NCBI GenBank assembly: GCA_002716065.1
Contig: PAZE01000006.1
Location: 53,499 to 117,498 of the forward strand
Origin: Crocinitomicaceae bacterium
GTDB lineage: Bacteria > Bacteroidota > Bacteroidia > Flavobacteriales_D > Parvicellaceae
Length of the DNA: 64,000 bases
Reading direction: 5' to 3'
Shown: piece by piece, positions 40,608 through 51,752 of the stretch
Numbering within the stretch: the stretch's first letter is position 1
How the letters are laid out: every line of letters starts with the position of its first letter
Position numbers and translations under genes: made by a program
The notes under the pieces: model-generated
What the model saw: the letters and a program-made list of their open reading frames with translations, nothing else
Told to the model about the DNA's origin: nothing
The model's database searches: none

Positions 40608-41636
40608 TTAAAAAGATTCTCTTATGATAAGATCCAGACTTTTAGCCCAATCATCATTGTCATTTAAAGAAGGTACAAGGTCCAGTTTATCGCCTCCGTT
40701 TTCTTTAAATAGATTTAAATATTCCTCAGAAATTTCAATGGTAGTTTCCAAACAATCGGCAACAAATGCAGGAGAGAAAACCAATAATTTTTTTGAGCCT
40801 TTTTTCCCAAGATTTTCAATAACATGATCGGTGTAAGGCATTAACCAGGGGTCTTTTCCTAACCTTGATTGAAAGCAGGTTGAATATTTTCCTGGTTCAA
40901 GCTTTAATTTATCCACAATAATTCTAGTGGTTGCATAACATGCCGCCTTGTAACAATGCGTATTGTCGTCATTAATTTCTGTCTCACAGGAGTGATCGGA
41001 ACAAGGTTTTCCATCAAGATATACTTTATCTACATGTCTTTCAGGGATACCATGGTATGAAAAAACAACATGATCGTAATCGTTTAAATTGAATTTATTG
41101 GCTCTATTTAAAATGCATTGAATAAATTCTGGATGACTGTAAAACTGACCAATGACACGGACTTCTGGAATAACCCACCATTTATTTATAATCTTAAATG
41201 CTTTCTCAATAGTTGACCCGCTTGAAGCGGAAGCATATTGGGGATATAAGGGAAAAAGATATAGCTGATCATAATTTTCTAATCTCATCTTCCCAAGAAC
41301 ATCTTCCATACTTGGAGATCCATACCTCATGGCTAATTCAATAGAATAGTCAGTATTAGAAATAGCGTTAAGCTTCTTGGTTAGGTTTTTACCATAGGTA
41401 AGTAGAGGAGACTTACCATGACCAATTTTAAATAATTTTTTGTATTCTTTAGCCGATTTTGGAGCACGAAATGGAACAATAATTAAGTTTACTAAAAGTA
41501 GTCTAGCGAGTTTACCTATATCAATTACTCTTGGATCATTTAAAAACTCCCTCAAATAAACTCTTACATCTTTAACAGATGGGCTATCGGGAGTTCCCAA
41601 ATTTAAAATTAGTACACCTATTTTTTTCCTTTTCAT
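40608..41636 (-). CDS. hemH: Ferrochelatase
   Basis: GVLILNLGTPDSPSVKDVRVYLREFLNDPRVID; FSYHGIPERHV; TCFQSRLGKDPWLMPYTD; FSPAFVADCLETTIEI. Confidence 0.96.
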   Translation of the reverse strand: MKRKKIGVLILNLGTPDSPSVKDVRVYLREFLNDPRVIDIGKLARLLLVNLIIVPFRAPKSAKEYKKLFKIGHGKSPLLTYGKNLTKKLNAISNTDYSIELAMRYGSPSMEDVLGKMRLENYDQLYLFPLYPQYASASSGSTIEKAFKIINKWWVIPEVRVIGQFYSHPEFIQCILNRANKFNLNDYDHVVFSYHGIPERHVDKVYLDGKPCSDHSCETEINDDNTHCYKAACYATTRIIVDKLKLEPGKYSTCFQSRLGKDPWLMPYTDHVIENLGKKGSKKLLVFSPAFVADCLETTIEISEEYLNLFKENGGDKLDLVPSLNDNDDWAKSLDLIIRESF

Positions 41637-41641
41637 GGTTT

Positions 41642-43039
41642 TTAAATGTGAAGAGGACGCTCTGCAGTAGCAGATAAAGCAGCCTCTTTCACAGCTTCGC
41701 TATAGGTAGGATGTGGATGGCAAATCCTAGCAATATCTTCTGCACTTGCTCTATATTCCATTGCAACAACAGCCTCCATAATCAAATCAGCAGCCCTAGG
41801 AGCAACCATATGTACGCCAAGAACCTCATCTGTTTTTTTATCGGAGATGATCTTAATGACACCTTGAATATCCATTGAAGCTCTAGCTCTTCCAAGAGCT
41901 CTAATCGGGAATTGACCAACTTTATAATTAGCACCACTCTCTTTTAGTTGCTCTTCAGTTTTGCCAACAGCAGCAACTTCTGGCCAGGTGTAAACTACGC
42001 CTGGAATTAAATTGTGGTTAATATGGGGCCTTTGACCAGCTATAAGCTCAGCAACAAACACACCTTCTTCTTCTGCCTTATGAGCAAGCATTGCCCCTTT
42101 AACGACATCTCCAATAGCATAAACATTGGAAACAGAAGTTTGAAGGTTTTCATTCACTTCAATTCTGCCAGCTTTATCTGTTGATGCTCCAATGGCCTCT
42201 AAATTAAGACCGTCAGTGTAGGGTTTTCTGCCAACAGATACTAAGCAATAGTCCCCTGAAAAAGAAACCTGCTGGCCTTTTTTGTTTTTGGCTTTTACCT
42301 CTACTTCTTTGCCGTTGTTTTTAACGCTTTCTACAGCATGATTAAAATTAAATTTAAAGCCTTCTCTTTTTAATACCTTCATTAATTCCTTCCCTAAGGT
42401 TTTATCCATAGAAGGAATAAGTGAGTCTGCATATTCAAGAACTGTTACTTGAGACCCTAAACGAGCATAAACAGAACCTAATTCTAGTCCAATAACTCCA
42501 CCACCAATAACAATTAAATTTTTCGGAATTTCTTTAAGACTCAACGCTTCAGTTGATGTAATTATTCTTTTTTTATCGAGTTCCATTCCAGGAAAAAAAT
42601 TTGGCTTTGATCCTGTAGCGACAATTACATTGGTAGTTTCAATTTTTGATTCTTTCTTTCCTTTAATTTGAATAGTAGTAGGGTTTATAAATGATCCAAC
42701 GCCTTGAATAACATCTATTTTATTTTTATCCATTAGGAATTTAACTCCATCGCAAGTTTGGCTGATAACTTCTTTTTTTCTTTCCATCATCTGAGCCAAA
42801 TCTACTTTGGGTTCATCTATTACAATACCATGTTTCTGAAAGTCTTTTTTAGCAGTGTGAAAATGCTCACTTGAATCCAACAATGCCTTTGAAGGAATGC
42901 ATCCAACATTTAAACAAGTCCCTCCAAGGGTATCGTATTTTTCAACTAAAGCAGTTTTTAATCCAAGTTGTGCGCAACGAATGGCAGCAACATATCCACC
43001 TGGACCAGAACCTATAACAGTAACATCGTATTTACTCAT
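41642..43039 (-). CDS. lpdA: Dihydrolipoyl dehydrogenase
   Basis: MSKYDVTVIGSGPGGYVAAIRCAQLG; GGTCLNVGCIPSKALL; HPHPTYSEAVKEAAL. Start moved from 43063 to the ATG at 43039. Confidence 0.95.
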   Translation of the reverse strand: MSKYDVTVIGSGPGGYVAAIRCAQLGLKTALVEKYDTLGGTCLNVGCIPSKALLDSSEHFHTAKKDFQKHGIVIDEPKVDLAQMMERKKEVISQTCDGVKFLMDKNKIDVIQGVGSFINPTTIQIKGKKESKIETTNVIVATGSKPNFFPGMELDKKRIITSTEALSLKEIPKNLIVIGGGVIGLELGSVYARLGSQVTVLEYADSLIPSMDKTLGKELMKVLKREGFKFNFNHAVESVKNNGKEVEVKAKNKKGQQVSFSGDYCLVSVGRKPYTDGLNLEAIGASTDKAGRIEVNENLQTSVSNVYAIGDVVKGAMLAHKAEEEGVFVAELIAGQRPHINHNLIPGVVYTWPEVAAVGKTEEQLKESGANYKVGQFPIRALGRARASMDIQGVIKIISDKKTDEVLGVHMVAPRAADLIMEAVVAMEYRASAEDIARICHPHPTYSEAVKEAALSATAERPLHI

Positions 43040-43097
43040 TTTCTTAAATTTATTAGCATACAAATGTAATTATTCTCTTAAAAAACAGACTTATTTG

Positions 43098-44284
43098 TTA
43101 AAGCCTATTCGCAAGTTTTTTTGAATTGTTAAAAAGAAAGTAATGAATTAATGCAAAAGCAATAATTAGCGGCCGAATAGCAGTATTAAATTCTTGAGGG
43201 GAAATAATCCAAAAAAGAATTAGTATAAAAAATAAAATGGTCATTATAAGGTAAAAATAGGTAAGCTTTGATTGAAGTTTTGTAGAAAAGATGGAAATAA
43301 GAGAAATACAAAGAAGTGGGTTTGCCCATAAAAGATTTAAATTATCTTTCGTTGCTCCATGATCTGTACCTATCCACATAAATAGTAAGATAGCCCCTAA
43401 CTGTGTCCCTAAAAACAGCAGAGATCCAAACCAAATTTTTGAAAATAAACGTACACTTATAATTCCCGCCAACAAAGTGATAATTAACATTGCCCAGAAG
43501 TAAGTGCTTATATTTATTTTTTCTTTTGGAAGATCGAGCTCGTTGGTAAGCAATTCTGAGTTGTTTTTAACAAGGGGTATTTTTCCCCAGAGGAATCAAT
43601 AATATAGCTCATGTTTAAAATCTCTTCCATGTATGAGGGTAAAAACATAAGGTGGTGGTTGCTAACTTTAACATCAATCTTTTTACCCAAAACAAGATCA
43701 ATTCCTAAATCGAGCCAAGGCATTTTATTTAGTCGTAGGTCAATAATTTCTCTAAAACTGTATTTATCTGCATCAGGATGATTAGCCAGAATTAGACTAT
43801 CGCCAATACTTGAAATTAGCAAGTCTCTAATTCGTGAAGAGCAATTGTCGTAAAAAAAGTCGTATTTGTAGCTTCTGTTTTCAGGTAAATAATTTTCTTT
43901 AATTGCATCGTACAGCCTTTGCTTTTGCTGTAAATTAAGGTTAAGCTGTTGTTCTCTTACTCCTCTTTTAAAATAGATGTACTCATAGATGAAATTTTGA
44001 AACTTTTGTTTGCCTAATTTATACACCAATTTTCCTTTAGCAAAATCATAACCAAATTCAGCTTGGTTTTCTGAAAATTCAAACATTCCCCAATTGTAAA
44101 TCTCATCCAATGTGTTATTTCGGTCTTGTACTCGAATAGCACTATGACCAAATAAAGAATAGATTTCATTCCCTTCATCGCAAGTAAGTAAACTTATTGT
44201 GCTGCTATTGGTTAGTGTTGTTGCAAAACTTAAAAAAGGAGCAAACAAAAAAATGATTAGTAAAGACTTAAAGTTTAAAAACAT
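43098..44284 (-). pseudogene. DUF4105 (Lnb-type N-terminal) membrane protein, split by an apparent -1 frameshift
   Basis: ORF 43514..44284 (SLFGHSAIRVQD, NCSSRIRDLL) stops after ...KYPLLKTTQNCLPTSSIFQKKK; ORF 43098..43553 supplies the expected multi-TM tail. Inserting one C into the CCCC run (GGGG on +, 43574-43577) gives continuous ...EKYPLVKNNSELLTNELDLPKEKINISTYFWAM.... Confidence 0.7.
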
Positions 44285-45044
44285 CTATGGTATTTTTAGT
44301 GGTTGTCGAAGCTATATTTTCTAGGCTGCATTGGTATATGGTTGCTAGTTTTTCAGCTATTAAGATAACGTTAGTGCTACAGTTTTGTTTTCCTCTGTAT
44401 GGGTGAGGGGCTAAATAAGGAGCATCTGTTTCTAGTATTAGGTGTTCAAGGCTAATGTTAGAAAGGGTTTTGTCTAACCCCGCATTTTTAAATGTAACCA
44501 CCCCTCCAACGCCTAATTTAAAGCCGCCATAATCAATAATTTTATTGGCTTGATGCACATCTCCTGTAAAGCAATGAAATACTCCGGTGAGATTGTCATC
44601 ATTATGGAAATCAAGCACTTCAAACAACTCATTAAATGAATCTCTTGCATGAATAACAATTGGAAGACTGTATTTTTTAGCCCAATTTAGTTGAGTAATA
44701 AATGCCTCTTTCTGAATTTCTAGTGATGTTTTATCCCAATATAAATCAATTCCAATTTCCCCAATGGCAATTATGTTGTGGTTTTTCAAATAGGACTCAA
44801 TTATTGTTAGTTCGGCTAAGTAATTTTCTTTCACAGAACAAGGGTGTAATCCTATCATAGGGTAGCATATATCAGGGAAAGTTGCACAAAGATGTAATAA
44901 TGGTTGAATTGACAAACTATCTATATTGGGCAAGAGAAGTTTTTGGATGTTTAAATCTTTACAAGACGAAATGGTTTTTTCAATATTTGCTGAAAATTCC
45001 GGTAAGTACAAATGAGTATGTGAGTCTATAAAGAAATTATTCAT
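44268..45044 (-). CDS. tatD: TatD family hydrolase
   Basis: FIDSHTHLYLPEF; IGEIGIDLYWD; HARDSFNELFEVL; LILETDAPYLAPHPYRGKQN. Confidence 0.94.
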   Translation of the reverse strand: MNNFFIDSHTHLYLPEFSANIEKTISSCKDLNIQKLLLPNIDSLSIQPLLHLCATFPDICYPMIGLHPCSVKENYLAELTIIESYLKNHNIIAIGEIGIDLYWDKTSLEIQKEAFITQLNWAKKYSLPIVIHARDSFNELFEVLDFHNDDNLTGVFHCFTGDVHQANKIIDYGGFKLGVGGVVTFKNAGLDKTLSNISLEHLILETDAPYLAPHPYRGKQNCSTNVILIAEKLATIYQCSLENIASTTTKNTIDVFKL

Positions 45045-46545
45045 TGATTAAGTATGAAAATGAATGGTTTTTTGGATTATAGTTTACTTCTTTGAAATTA
45101 GAATTACAGTAAATTAAAAGTTTATCAAAAGTAACAAACCTAGCTTGATTCATTGATAAAATTAGATTCCTGTTGGTTGAAGAATTTTCATAATCAATTT
45201 TTTCAGTGTTGTGGTTAACTAAATTTCCGTTTACAATTTTTGAGCCACCATTAATAGAATTAAACTTTTGAAACTCCAAGACTTTTGATTTTACGTTAAC
45301 ACCTTTATTTTTTAAAAAATCTTCCACCCCATTTCTAAGAACATAAACTCCTTTAAAATTATCAGGCGTATTAATTAATAAAACTGATTGGGTTTTAACA
45401 CAAATAGCAGATAATTTATTCAGGTATGAAGAACAAAGAAAAGAGGCATTTTTCCATTTATAAGTATCTTGAATTGTAAGAGAACAAAAAACTGTGGCTA
45501 AAATAATAGACAAAAATGGAACGTATTGACTCTTCCAATGAGAAATAAAAAAACTTATTGAAATGCAAAATATCAGCGTATTAAAGTAGCCGTATCTATC
45601 GGATTCAATTGAGTGAAAAGAAGAAGTCTCAAGAGTTATTACCGGTAAAAGGGTGATTAGGAATAAAAGTAAAATTAAAGTAAATGACCTTTTAAATTTA
45701 TTTAAAGAGTAGTTTCTAAGAAAAGGAATGGTCAAACCTGCCAGCGAAATTACAACGCAAATTGCAATATATGGACTATTTGAAAATCGAAAAAAGGTGA
45801 TATACTTTAAAATATAGACCCCTATAGATTTTAAAATTAAAAACAAATCAAAAGACAGGTGCCTGTCTATTCCATAGCCACCAACAAAACTGTCAAGAAC
45901 AAAATATCTTGTTAAGATGTTTCCAATAACCAAAAGTGTGGTTGGTAAAAGAGTTTTTCGTATTCTTTTAAAATTGTAGTTATACCAGTCTAATGCTATA
46001 ACAACAAAAGGAATAATGTAGCCCATCTCTTTACATAGAATAGAAAGTGTTAGTAACAGGTAGAAAAGAAAGTATCTGCTGTTTATGTAACACCTAATGC
46101 TGAGCAAAGCAAAAAACATACATATGGGGTAACTAATTGCTGACAACCATACCACACTTTCAGTATGATAGGGAAGTATTAAAAAAAACAATCCACAAAG
46201 GATCGGAAAAAAAACTGATAGTGAATTTTTTTGAACTTTAACAAGTAAAAAAATTTGCCAGCTCACAGCTATGTGAATAGTTAATTGTAACAAGTGAAAA
46301 GCAACGAAGTTTTCACCAAAAACTTTATACACTACAAGTTGAAATAGGTGAGTTAAGGGCAAGAAAAACGGATCATTAAAATTTTCTAGAATTAAGTCCC
46401 ATCCCTTTTCTTTAGCGTTAAAAAAGAAACAAAAATCGTCAGATAACAAACCTACATAAACGCAGTTAAAGTAAGCAGTTAAGCCGATAATAGTAAAACA
46501 AAATAATATGAAATAGTTATTTGAAATTAATGTATTTAGCCTCAT
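45037..46545 (-). CDS. Multi-TM membrane protein, GT-C glycosyltransferase-like
   Basis: 502 aa, many TM helices, LLSDDFCFF loop-1 acidic motif and PYHTESVVWLSAISYPICMFFALLSI / SILCKEMGY; 4-nt ATGA overlap with the upstream gene. Confidence 0.6.
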   Translation of the reverse strand: MRLNTLISNNYFILFCFTIIGLTAYFNCVYVGLLSDDFCFFFNAKEKGWDLILENFNDPFFLPLTHLFQLVVYKVFGENFVAFHLLQLTIHIAVSWQIFLLVKVQKNSLSVFFPILCGLFFLILPYHTESVVWLSAISYPICMFFALLSIRCYINSRYFLFYLLLTLSILCKEMGYIIPFVVIALDWYNYNFKRIRKTLLPTTLLVIGNILTRYFVLDSFVGGYGIDRHLSFDLFLILKSIGVYILKYITFFRFSNSPYIAICVVISLAGLTIPFLRNYSLNKFKRSFTLILLLFLITLLPVITLETSSFHSIESDRYGYFNTLIFCISISFFISHWKSQYVPFLSIILATVFCSLTIQDTYKWKNASFLCSSYLNKLSAICVKTQSVLLINTPDNFKGVYVLRNGVEDFLKNKGVNVKSKVLEFQKFNSINGGSKIVNGNLVNHNTEKIDYENSSTNRNLILSMNQARFVTFDKLLIYCNSNFKEVNYNPKNHSFSYLINE

Positions 46546-49500
46546 CTCATTAAATACATTTTACCAAAGCCTTTTTTAAAAGCATGATCTCCGCTTGTAT
46601 TTCTGTGCTCAATATTTTCACCATTTATTTTAGCGGTTACTTTATAAAAGTAGATGCCGTTTGCTAATAAATCTCCAAACTGATCTCTTCCATCCCAAAA
46701 GTAATCTGTTTTATTGTGCCCAATTTTGATGTTACCTAAATCAGCCATAGTTATCTCCTTGACAACTTTACCAGAAACAGAAAAAATTTGAATTAAAATA
46801 TCATCTGGAAAAACACTACCTGTTAAAGTAAATACAAAGTGAGTTTTGGTGCTAAATGGATTGGGATAATTGTAGATGTTCGTAATTTTTGAGGCTGTGA
46901 TAACTTCAAAATTTATTTGATATTCGTTGTCTCCAGAATAATTGTTTTTTTTGTCTCTTGCTTGAACTTTTATTGAGTAATTTCCATCTAAAGTAAACGT
47001 TGGGTTATATTCAATTCTACAAGTGTTTTTTGAATTGTTTGCAGGAAAAAAATTCATTATATCTTCGCCATTGGAATTCTTAAAATGTATTCTTTCCCAA
47101 TTATTTGATGATGGGTATAAGATAAATACACTAAAATTTGAGGTGTCTGTTTGTTCATTTAGCAGCAGAAATTCGTTTTCATCATCAAGAGAAATTACAA
47201 TACTAGGAGTTGGACTAATGATATCGTTATTTAAGATGTGAATACCATCAAATGTAACATCTAACAATGGATTTGTAACATCTTCCAAAACATTGAAATT
47301 TGTTTGAAGGATATTATTGAAATAAAATTGTTCGGGTTGATCTTGCTTGCCTGTTGTAAAGTTCATTGGGTTGGCAGTAATCCACAGATTGTTATCTCCT
47401 GGAAGATTTGTAGTTGAAAAGACAATAGTGTCCATAAGAATATCTCCAGCCTTTAAAGAGTCTTGTCTTGGGTAGCTAATTGTATTTGCTGTAAAAGTTT
47501 CATCATAAATATCGTATTTAACCAATAAGCTGTCCATGTCAAATTTTGATATGTTTTCAATAACAACAGCAAATCTAATAGAGTCTCCCTCTTGAATCCC
47601 ATTGTTGTTTAAATTTATAAAATATCCCTTTTTGGGATTCACAGCAAGCTCAGGGGCAGGGTCATATAATATCTGCCACCTATCAATTTGAACAGGAGTA
47701 GAATTAGCTGAATCAATGGTGTAAGCTTCCAATTGAATTTTTGGATATATGAGTGGGTCAATAGTTGATATATCTACTTGATCAAGAGTAGTGAAAAGTT
47801 CGTCAAGCAACAGGGTTTTGGTATTATTGAAAGACAATCCGTAAACTTTTAATCTTGAACTATCTTCAGTAATAGTTTCTAAAGCGTGTTGCTCCCAATA
47901 TATTTTTTCCCAGTTTAGTGCGGGGCCAGCTGTACTTGATGATATATAGCCAGAGACATCGTTGCCATAAATATTAGCTTCAAAGCTTAACAATTCAACA
48001 GGATCAGCAGGATTAGCAACACCAGCCGCAACAGGGTTACTATACAGTTCAATTATGGAACTTGGATTGCCCTTTTGTGAAAACAATGCAAAGCCTACAT
48101 CATCCATTCCTGGCTGAAATCCAGTAGCACCTAGATTACTAAAAGCTGTATAAAGGTTACTAGGCCATTGGTTGTATAATTGTAAAGGAGAATTGAAATT
48201 ATCAGGTATATATGAATAGGCAACAACATATGATGAGTCAGGAATGTTGTTTAAAAAAGTGGCAAGATTATCCAATTGTTGAGCATTATTAAAGTGGAAA
48301 ATAAAATATTTTTGGCACCTATTTCTTCCCATAGAGTTGATGCCACATGGCGAAGGACCTGGACCATTGAACTGGCCAGCACAATGAAAGCTATGACAGT
48401 CCTCGCAATTTACTCCACTTGGATGATCTACACACCATGGTTTTAGAGTGTTGTTGTCAACTACTCCAACAATTATACTTGGCCACAACCAGCCACCATA
48501 ATCCATTCTCTCTCCTGATAAAGACCAGCTTGTTCCTTCCCACTGAGGACCGGTAGAAAAATTAATATTTGTTTCTACTTTAATTTTAGATATTGATGGA
48601 GAAAAATCAAAAGTTCTAGCAGGTCTATTGTATTCTATATTAATTAGAGAGTTGTTTTTAAACTGAAAGAAATGGCTTTGCCCCCAACCCCATTTATTAG
48701 GGATATATTGAAAAGAATGCTCCTTCCAATCTAATACAGAGCTGTCTGGAGAGCATCTCCAAAAATATACAGTGGAATCTGTAAAATACAATGGGTCGGA
48801 AGAGTTAATATTTGAGTTCAACCAATTATTTGGTAGCGCTTCAACAACTCCACCTGGACTATTGACTTGCTGATATTTTTTGAAGGGAGAATTAAATTCA
48901 TCAGTTGTGTCAATTTCGAAAATGTAATTTTTTGCTGGTTCAAATGGATTCATTGTTGAACCTTTGAGAGTGTCAATTTGAGTTCCCACAATTGCAAAAT
49001 CATAAGGCCATACGGGTTGAATTGCGTTGGATAATATTATAATGTTTTTGGTTAAAGTATTGTTGCCAAACTCATCATATTGCTCTTCAACAGCAGATAG
49101 TGGTAAGTCAATGCTAATTTCAAATTGATTGAACCCTACTGAAATTAGTGGGTTTACAGGGATTGACAAAACTACAGTATCTAAATAGTTGGTTCCTGAA
49201 ATATTTCGAGAAATAATTTCACTACTTCCATCAGGATAGTAACGAATGAGCTCCAAACGAACTGAGTCTTTATAGGCTCTTCCAATATTTGTGATTACCA
49301 AATTTAATTCAAAGGTGTCAATGGATAAATTGATAGCGCTAGGGCTTTGCCATATGCGAGATGAGTCAAGAACTATCTCAGGCTTATTGTGATGATTGGT
49401 TTTTATGGCTGGGTCTCCTTGAAGAGAAAATCCGTTGTAAGTACTTTGGTAAATTGGATTCCAATCAATTCCAAATGTAAATTGATCGATTGAATCGACA

Positions 49501-51752
49501 GTCATTTTCATTTGCTGACCAATAGTTTTTCCATATCCTTTTGAGGCTATAAAGTCATAAAGAAAATTTACGTACTGATTGGTAAATGGTGTTATTCCTT
49601 GTTTAATTGTAGACAAAAAAGCAATAGCACCCTCATTGTCAGGAGACACTAAAGATTGTGAAAAATTCGTTGTGTCTGGATTATGTACATCACCACTATA
49701 GCAACCAATTCCGATAACCAATGGATATTTATCTTCATTATTCCAATTATCAGGTGAATCTATATTCTGACTAAAACCAATTGCTGATCCTGAATGCCCA
49801 AAAAATGTTATAATGGAAACCCCGTCTTCTAATAATTCTGCAACTTCTTGAAAATCATTATTGTTCAATGAATTGGAAAAGGGGTCTTTGGAAAAGTTAT
49901 GGACATAACCTCCAAAGAGTGTGTCTTCAATAGTATTTTCAAAATAGGAAAGCCATGTAGTTATGTAATTTTGTTCTGATGTATCAGCACCTCCTCCAAA
50001 GTGGAGGATGTTTTTTTGCCATTCTTTATTGGCTAAGTTGTAAATGTCAAAAGGATTTTGTTGAAGTTCGTAGCTTATGGTCTTATTTAGGTATGAATTT
50101 AGTTCACTTGCAGAAGAACAACTTAATCTTCCAATTGGAATACTAAATCCTTTGGAATTTAAATCTAGGCCAACAGCAAAATGATTGTCAGATGATGGAT
50201 ATCCATAAGATGGGACCAAACATTGATTGTAAAGTGTGTTGCTATTTCTGGGATGTAAATTAGTAAAAGGTTGGGGGGCAATAGTTATGGATTTGCCAAT
50301 TAAAAATAAATGTGATGGCCATGAATTCCATTCATTCATTGTCATCTTTAAAAAGCGCTTTATGGAAAGAGGGTGAAGATATATCCCTGCTCCATATTGG
50401 TGGTAAAGCTCTTCAATGTCAACAACAACAGTGTCGTAGTCTGTTGATCTATAGGCCCCATAGTTTATTGCTTCGGTCATCAATTTTTTGTGCGTAACAA
50501 TAATATAGGCGTCATTTAAATTTAAAGACTCAAAATCTCTAAAAAAACCGTTTGTACCAACTGGAGAAAAATCGTTTATAGTAAAGAAATTTAAGGAGTC
50601 TGTGATATAACAAATGGAGCTATCTCCGATAGTTGAATTGGGGATTAAAACACTTCCGTTGGAGCCATTGTAAACAACTTTAATTCTTTTTATTTCGTTG
50701 TTAATTACATACAAAATGGGGTTGTTAACAGAGGAGTTTAGATTGGTGAAGTCAACTCTTGATTTTAAAGAATTAGGATTATTTGCTAAACCAAAAGTAA
50801 AAGTAGAATCACCATTGAAATTAAAATTATGGGGATACCAAAGGGTGATTTCAGAAATATGTTGTCTGTCAGTACCCTGGCCAATAGCTCCAATTTCATG
50901 AGTTATTGAAGAAGTTGATGAGTTAACGTTAACAGGAAATGAAAAATTAATTTTATCATATCCATAATAGGAGGTATCCATAATAGGTGAGTTGTTAAAA
51001 TACAACTTGGTATTATGATTTGGCGGTGGTGGAGTTACTGGTGGTAATACTTCAGCAGAATTAGAGCTGATAATAGTGACCCTTGCTTTAGAAGATGGCC
51101 CTGAGCTATATACATTTTCAGAAGAAATGATTTCAGAATTGCTGTTTCCTTTTGTTAAAACAGGACCCACCCAACCTTCTCCTTTTTCAAAAAGCGGACT
51201 TGATAAACCTTCTTCCTGTTCCCCAAAAGTATAATTAGAAAAGAACTTAACATAGTTTTTATTCCAACAATAATTCCTAGGACTAAAGGAATTGAAATTG
51301 ATGGAGTCTTCTTTTATCATTCTTTGGGCTCCCCCTTGAGAGGTCCATGTTAAATAATAGCGAATAGTATCGTTAAAAAGACTGTAATAAGGGTCGGTTA
51401 CATATTCAGGTGAAGTATATACCAAACTGTCTAGCCAGCTAGTATTTTTTTCAGCATAAAACTCTATATAATCATCTCCGTTTAAAAATCCGTTTCCATC
51501 TTCATCCTCAATGTGAATTGCCACTTCTTTTTCTTTTCCAAATACTTGAAATTCATTGGTTGTGATTGTAGAAATGTCCACTCCGGACTGAAATAGGGTG
51601 ATTTTAATAGTGTTGTATTCTAATCGGTGAATGCCAGTTTTATAAATTGGAAATTTAAAATATTGTTGAGAGTAGTTAATCCATTCATTCCCATATTGTT
51701 GACTATGATGTAATAAGGGGATTAATAGAAATATGAGTAAAATTTTTCTCAA
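46542..51752 (-). CDS. Gingipain-family (peptidase C25) T9SS protein, PorU2-like putative sortase
   Basis: 1736 aa with signal peptide; C25 His and Cys regions (VSIITFFGHSGSAIGF; YPLVIGIGCYSGDVHNPD); C-terminal FlgD/CTD-like region (NYPNPFSTKTHFVFTL...ANGIYFYKV). Confidence 0.85.
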   Translation of the reverse strand: MRKILLIFLLIPLLHHSQQYGNEWINYSQQYFKFPIYKTGIHRLEYNTIKITLFQSGVDISTITTNEFQVFGKEKEVAIHIEDEDGNGFLNGDDYIEFYAEKNTSWLDSLVYTSPEYVTDPYYSLFNDTIRYYLTWTSQGGAQRMIKEDSINFNSFSPRNYCWNKNYVKFFSNYTFGEQEEGLSSPLFEKGEGWVGPVLTKGNSNSEIISSENVYSSGPSSKARVTIISSNSAEVLPPVTPPPPNHNTKLYFNNSPIMDTSYYGYDKINFSFPVNVNSSTSSITHEIGAIGQGTDRQHISEITLWYPHNFNFNGDSTFTFGLANNPNSLKSRVDFTNLNSSVNNPILYVINNEIKRIKVVYNGSNGSVLIPNSTIGDSSICYITDSLNFFTINDFSPVGTNGFFRDFESLNLNDAYIIVTHKKLMTEAINYGAYRSTDYDTVVVDIEELYHQYGAGIYLHPLSIKRFLKMTMNEWNSWPSHLFLIGKSITIAPQPFTNLHPRNSNTLYNQCLVPSYGYPSSDNHFAVGLDLNSKGFSIPIGRLSCSSASELNSYLNKTISYELQQNPFDIYNLANKEWQKNILHFGGGADTSEQNYITTWLSYFENTIEDTLFGGYVHNFSKDPFSNSLNNNDFQEVAELLEDGVSIITFFGHSGSAIGFSQNIDSPDNWNNEDKYPLVIGIGCYSGDVHNPDTTNFSQSLVSPDNEGAIAFLSTIKQGITPFTNQYVNFLYDFIASKGYGKTIGQQMKMTVDSIDQFTFGIDWNPIYQSTYNGFSLQGDPAIKTNHHNKPEIVLDSSRIWQSPSAINLSIDTFELNLVITNIGRAYKDSVRLELIRYYPDGSSEIISRNISGTNYLDTVVLSIPVNPLISVGFNQFEISIDLPLSAVEEQYDEFGNNTLTKNIIILSNAIQPVWPYDFAIVGTQIDTLKGSTMNPFEPAKNYIFEIDTTDEFNSPFKKYQQVNSPGGVVEALPNNWLNSNINSSDPLYFTDSTVYFWRCSPDSSVLDWKEHSFQYIPNKWGWGQSHFFQFKNNSLINIEYNRPARTFDFSPSISKIKVETNINFSTGPQWEGTSWSLSGERMDYGGWLWPSIIVGVVDNNTLKPWCVDHPSGVNCEDCHSFHCAGQFNGPGPSPCGINSMGRNRCQKYFIFHFNNAQQLDNLATFLNNIPDSSYVVAYSYIPDNFNSPLQLYNQWPSNLYTAFSNLGATGFQPGMDDVGFALFSQKGNPSSIIELYSNPVAAGVANPADPVELLSFEANIYGNDVSGYISSSTAGPALNWEKIYWEQHALETITEDSSRLKVYGLSFNNTKTLLLDELFTTLDQVDISTIDPLIYPKIQLEAYTIDSANSTPVQIDRWQILYDPAPELAVNPKKGYFINLNNNGIQEGDSIRFAVVIENISKFDMDSLLVKYDIYDETFTANTISYPRQDSLKAGDILMDTIVFSTTNLPGDNNLWITANPMNFTTGKQDQPEQFYFNNILQTNFNVLEDVTNPLLDVTFDGIHILNNDIISPTPSIVISLDDENEFLLLNEQTDTSNFSVFILYPSSNNWERIHFKNSNGEDIMNFFPANNSKNTCRIEYNPTFTLDGNYSIKVQARDKKNNYSGDNEYQINFEVITASKITNIYNYPNPFSTKTHFVFTLTGSVFPDDILIQIFSVSGKVVKEITMADLGNIKIGHNKTDYFWDGRDQFGDLLANGIYFYKVTAKINGENIEHRNTSGDHAFKKGFGKMYLMR

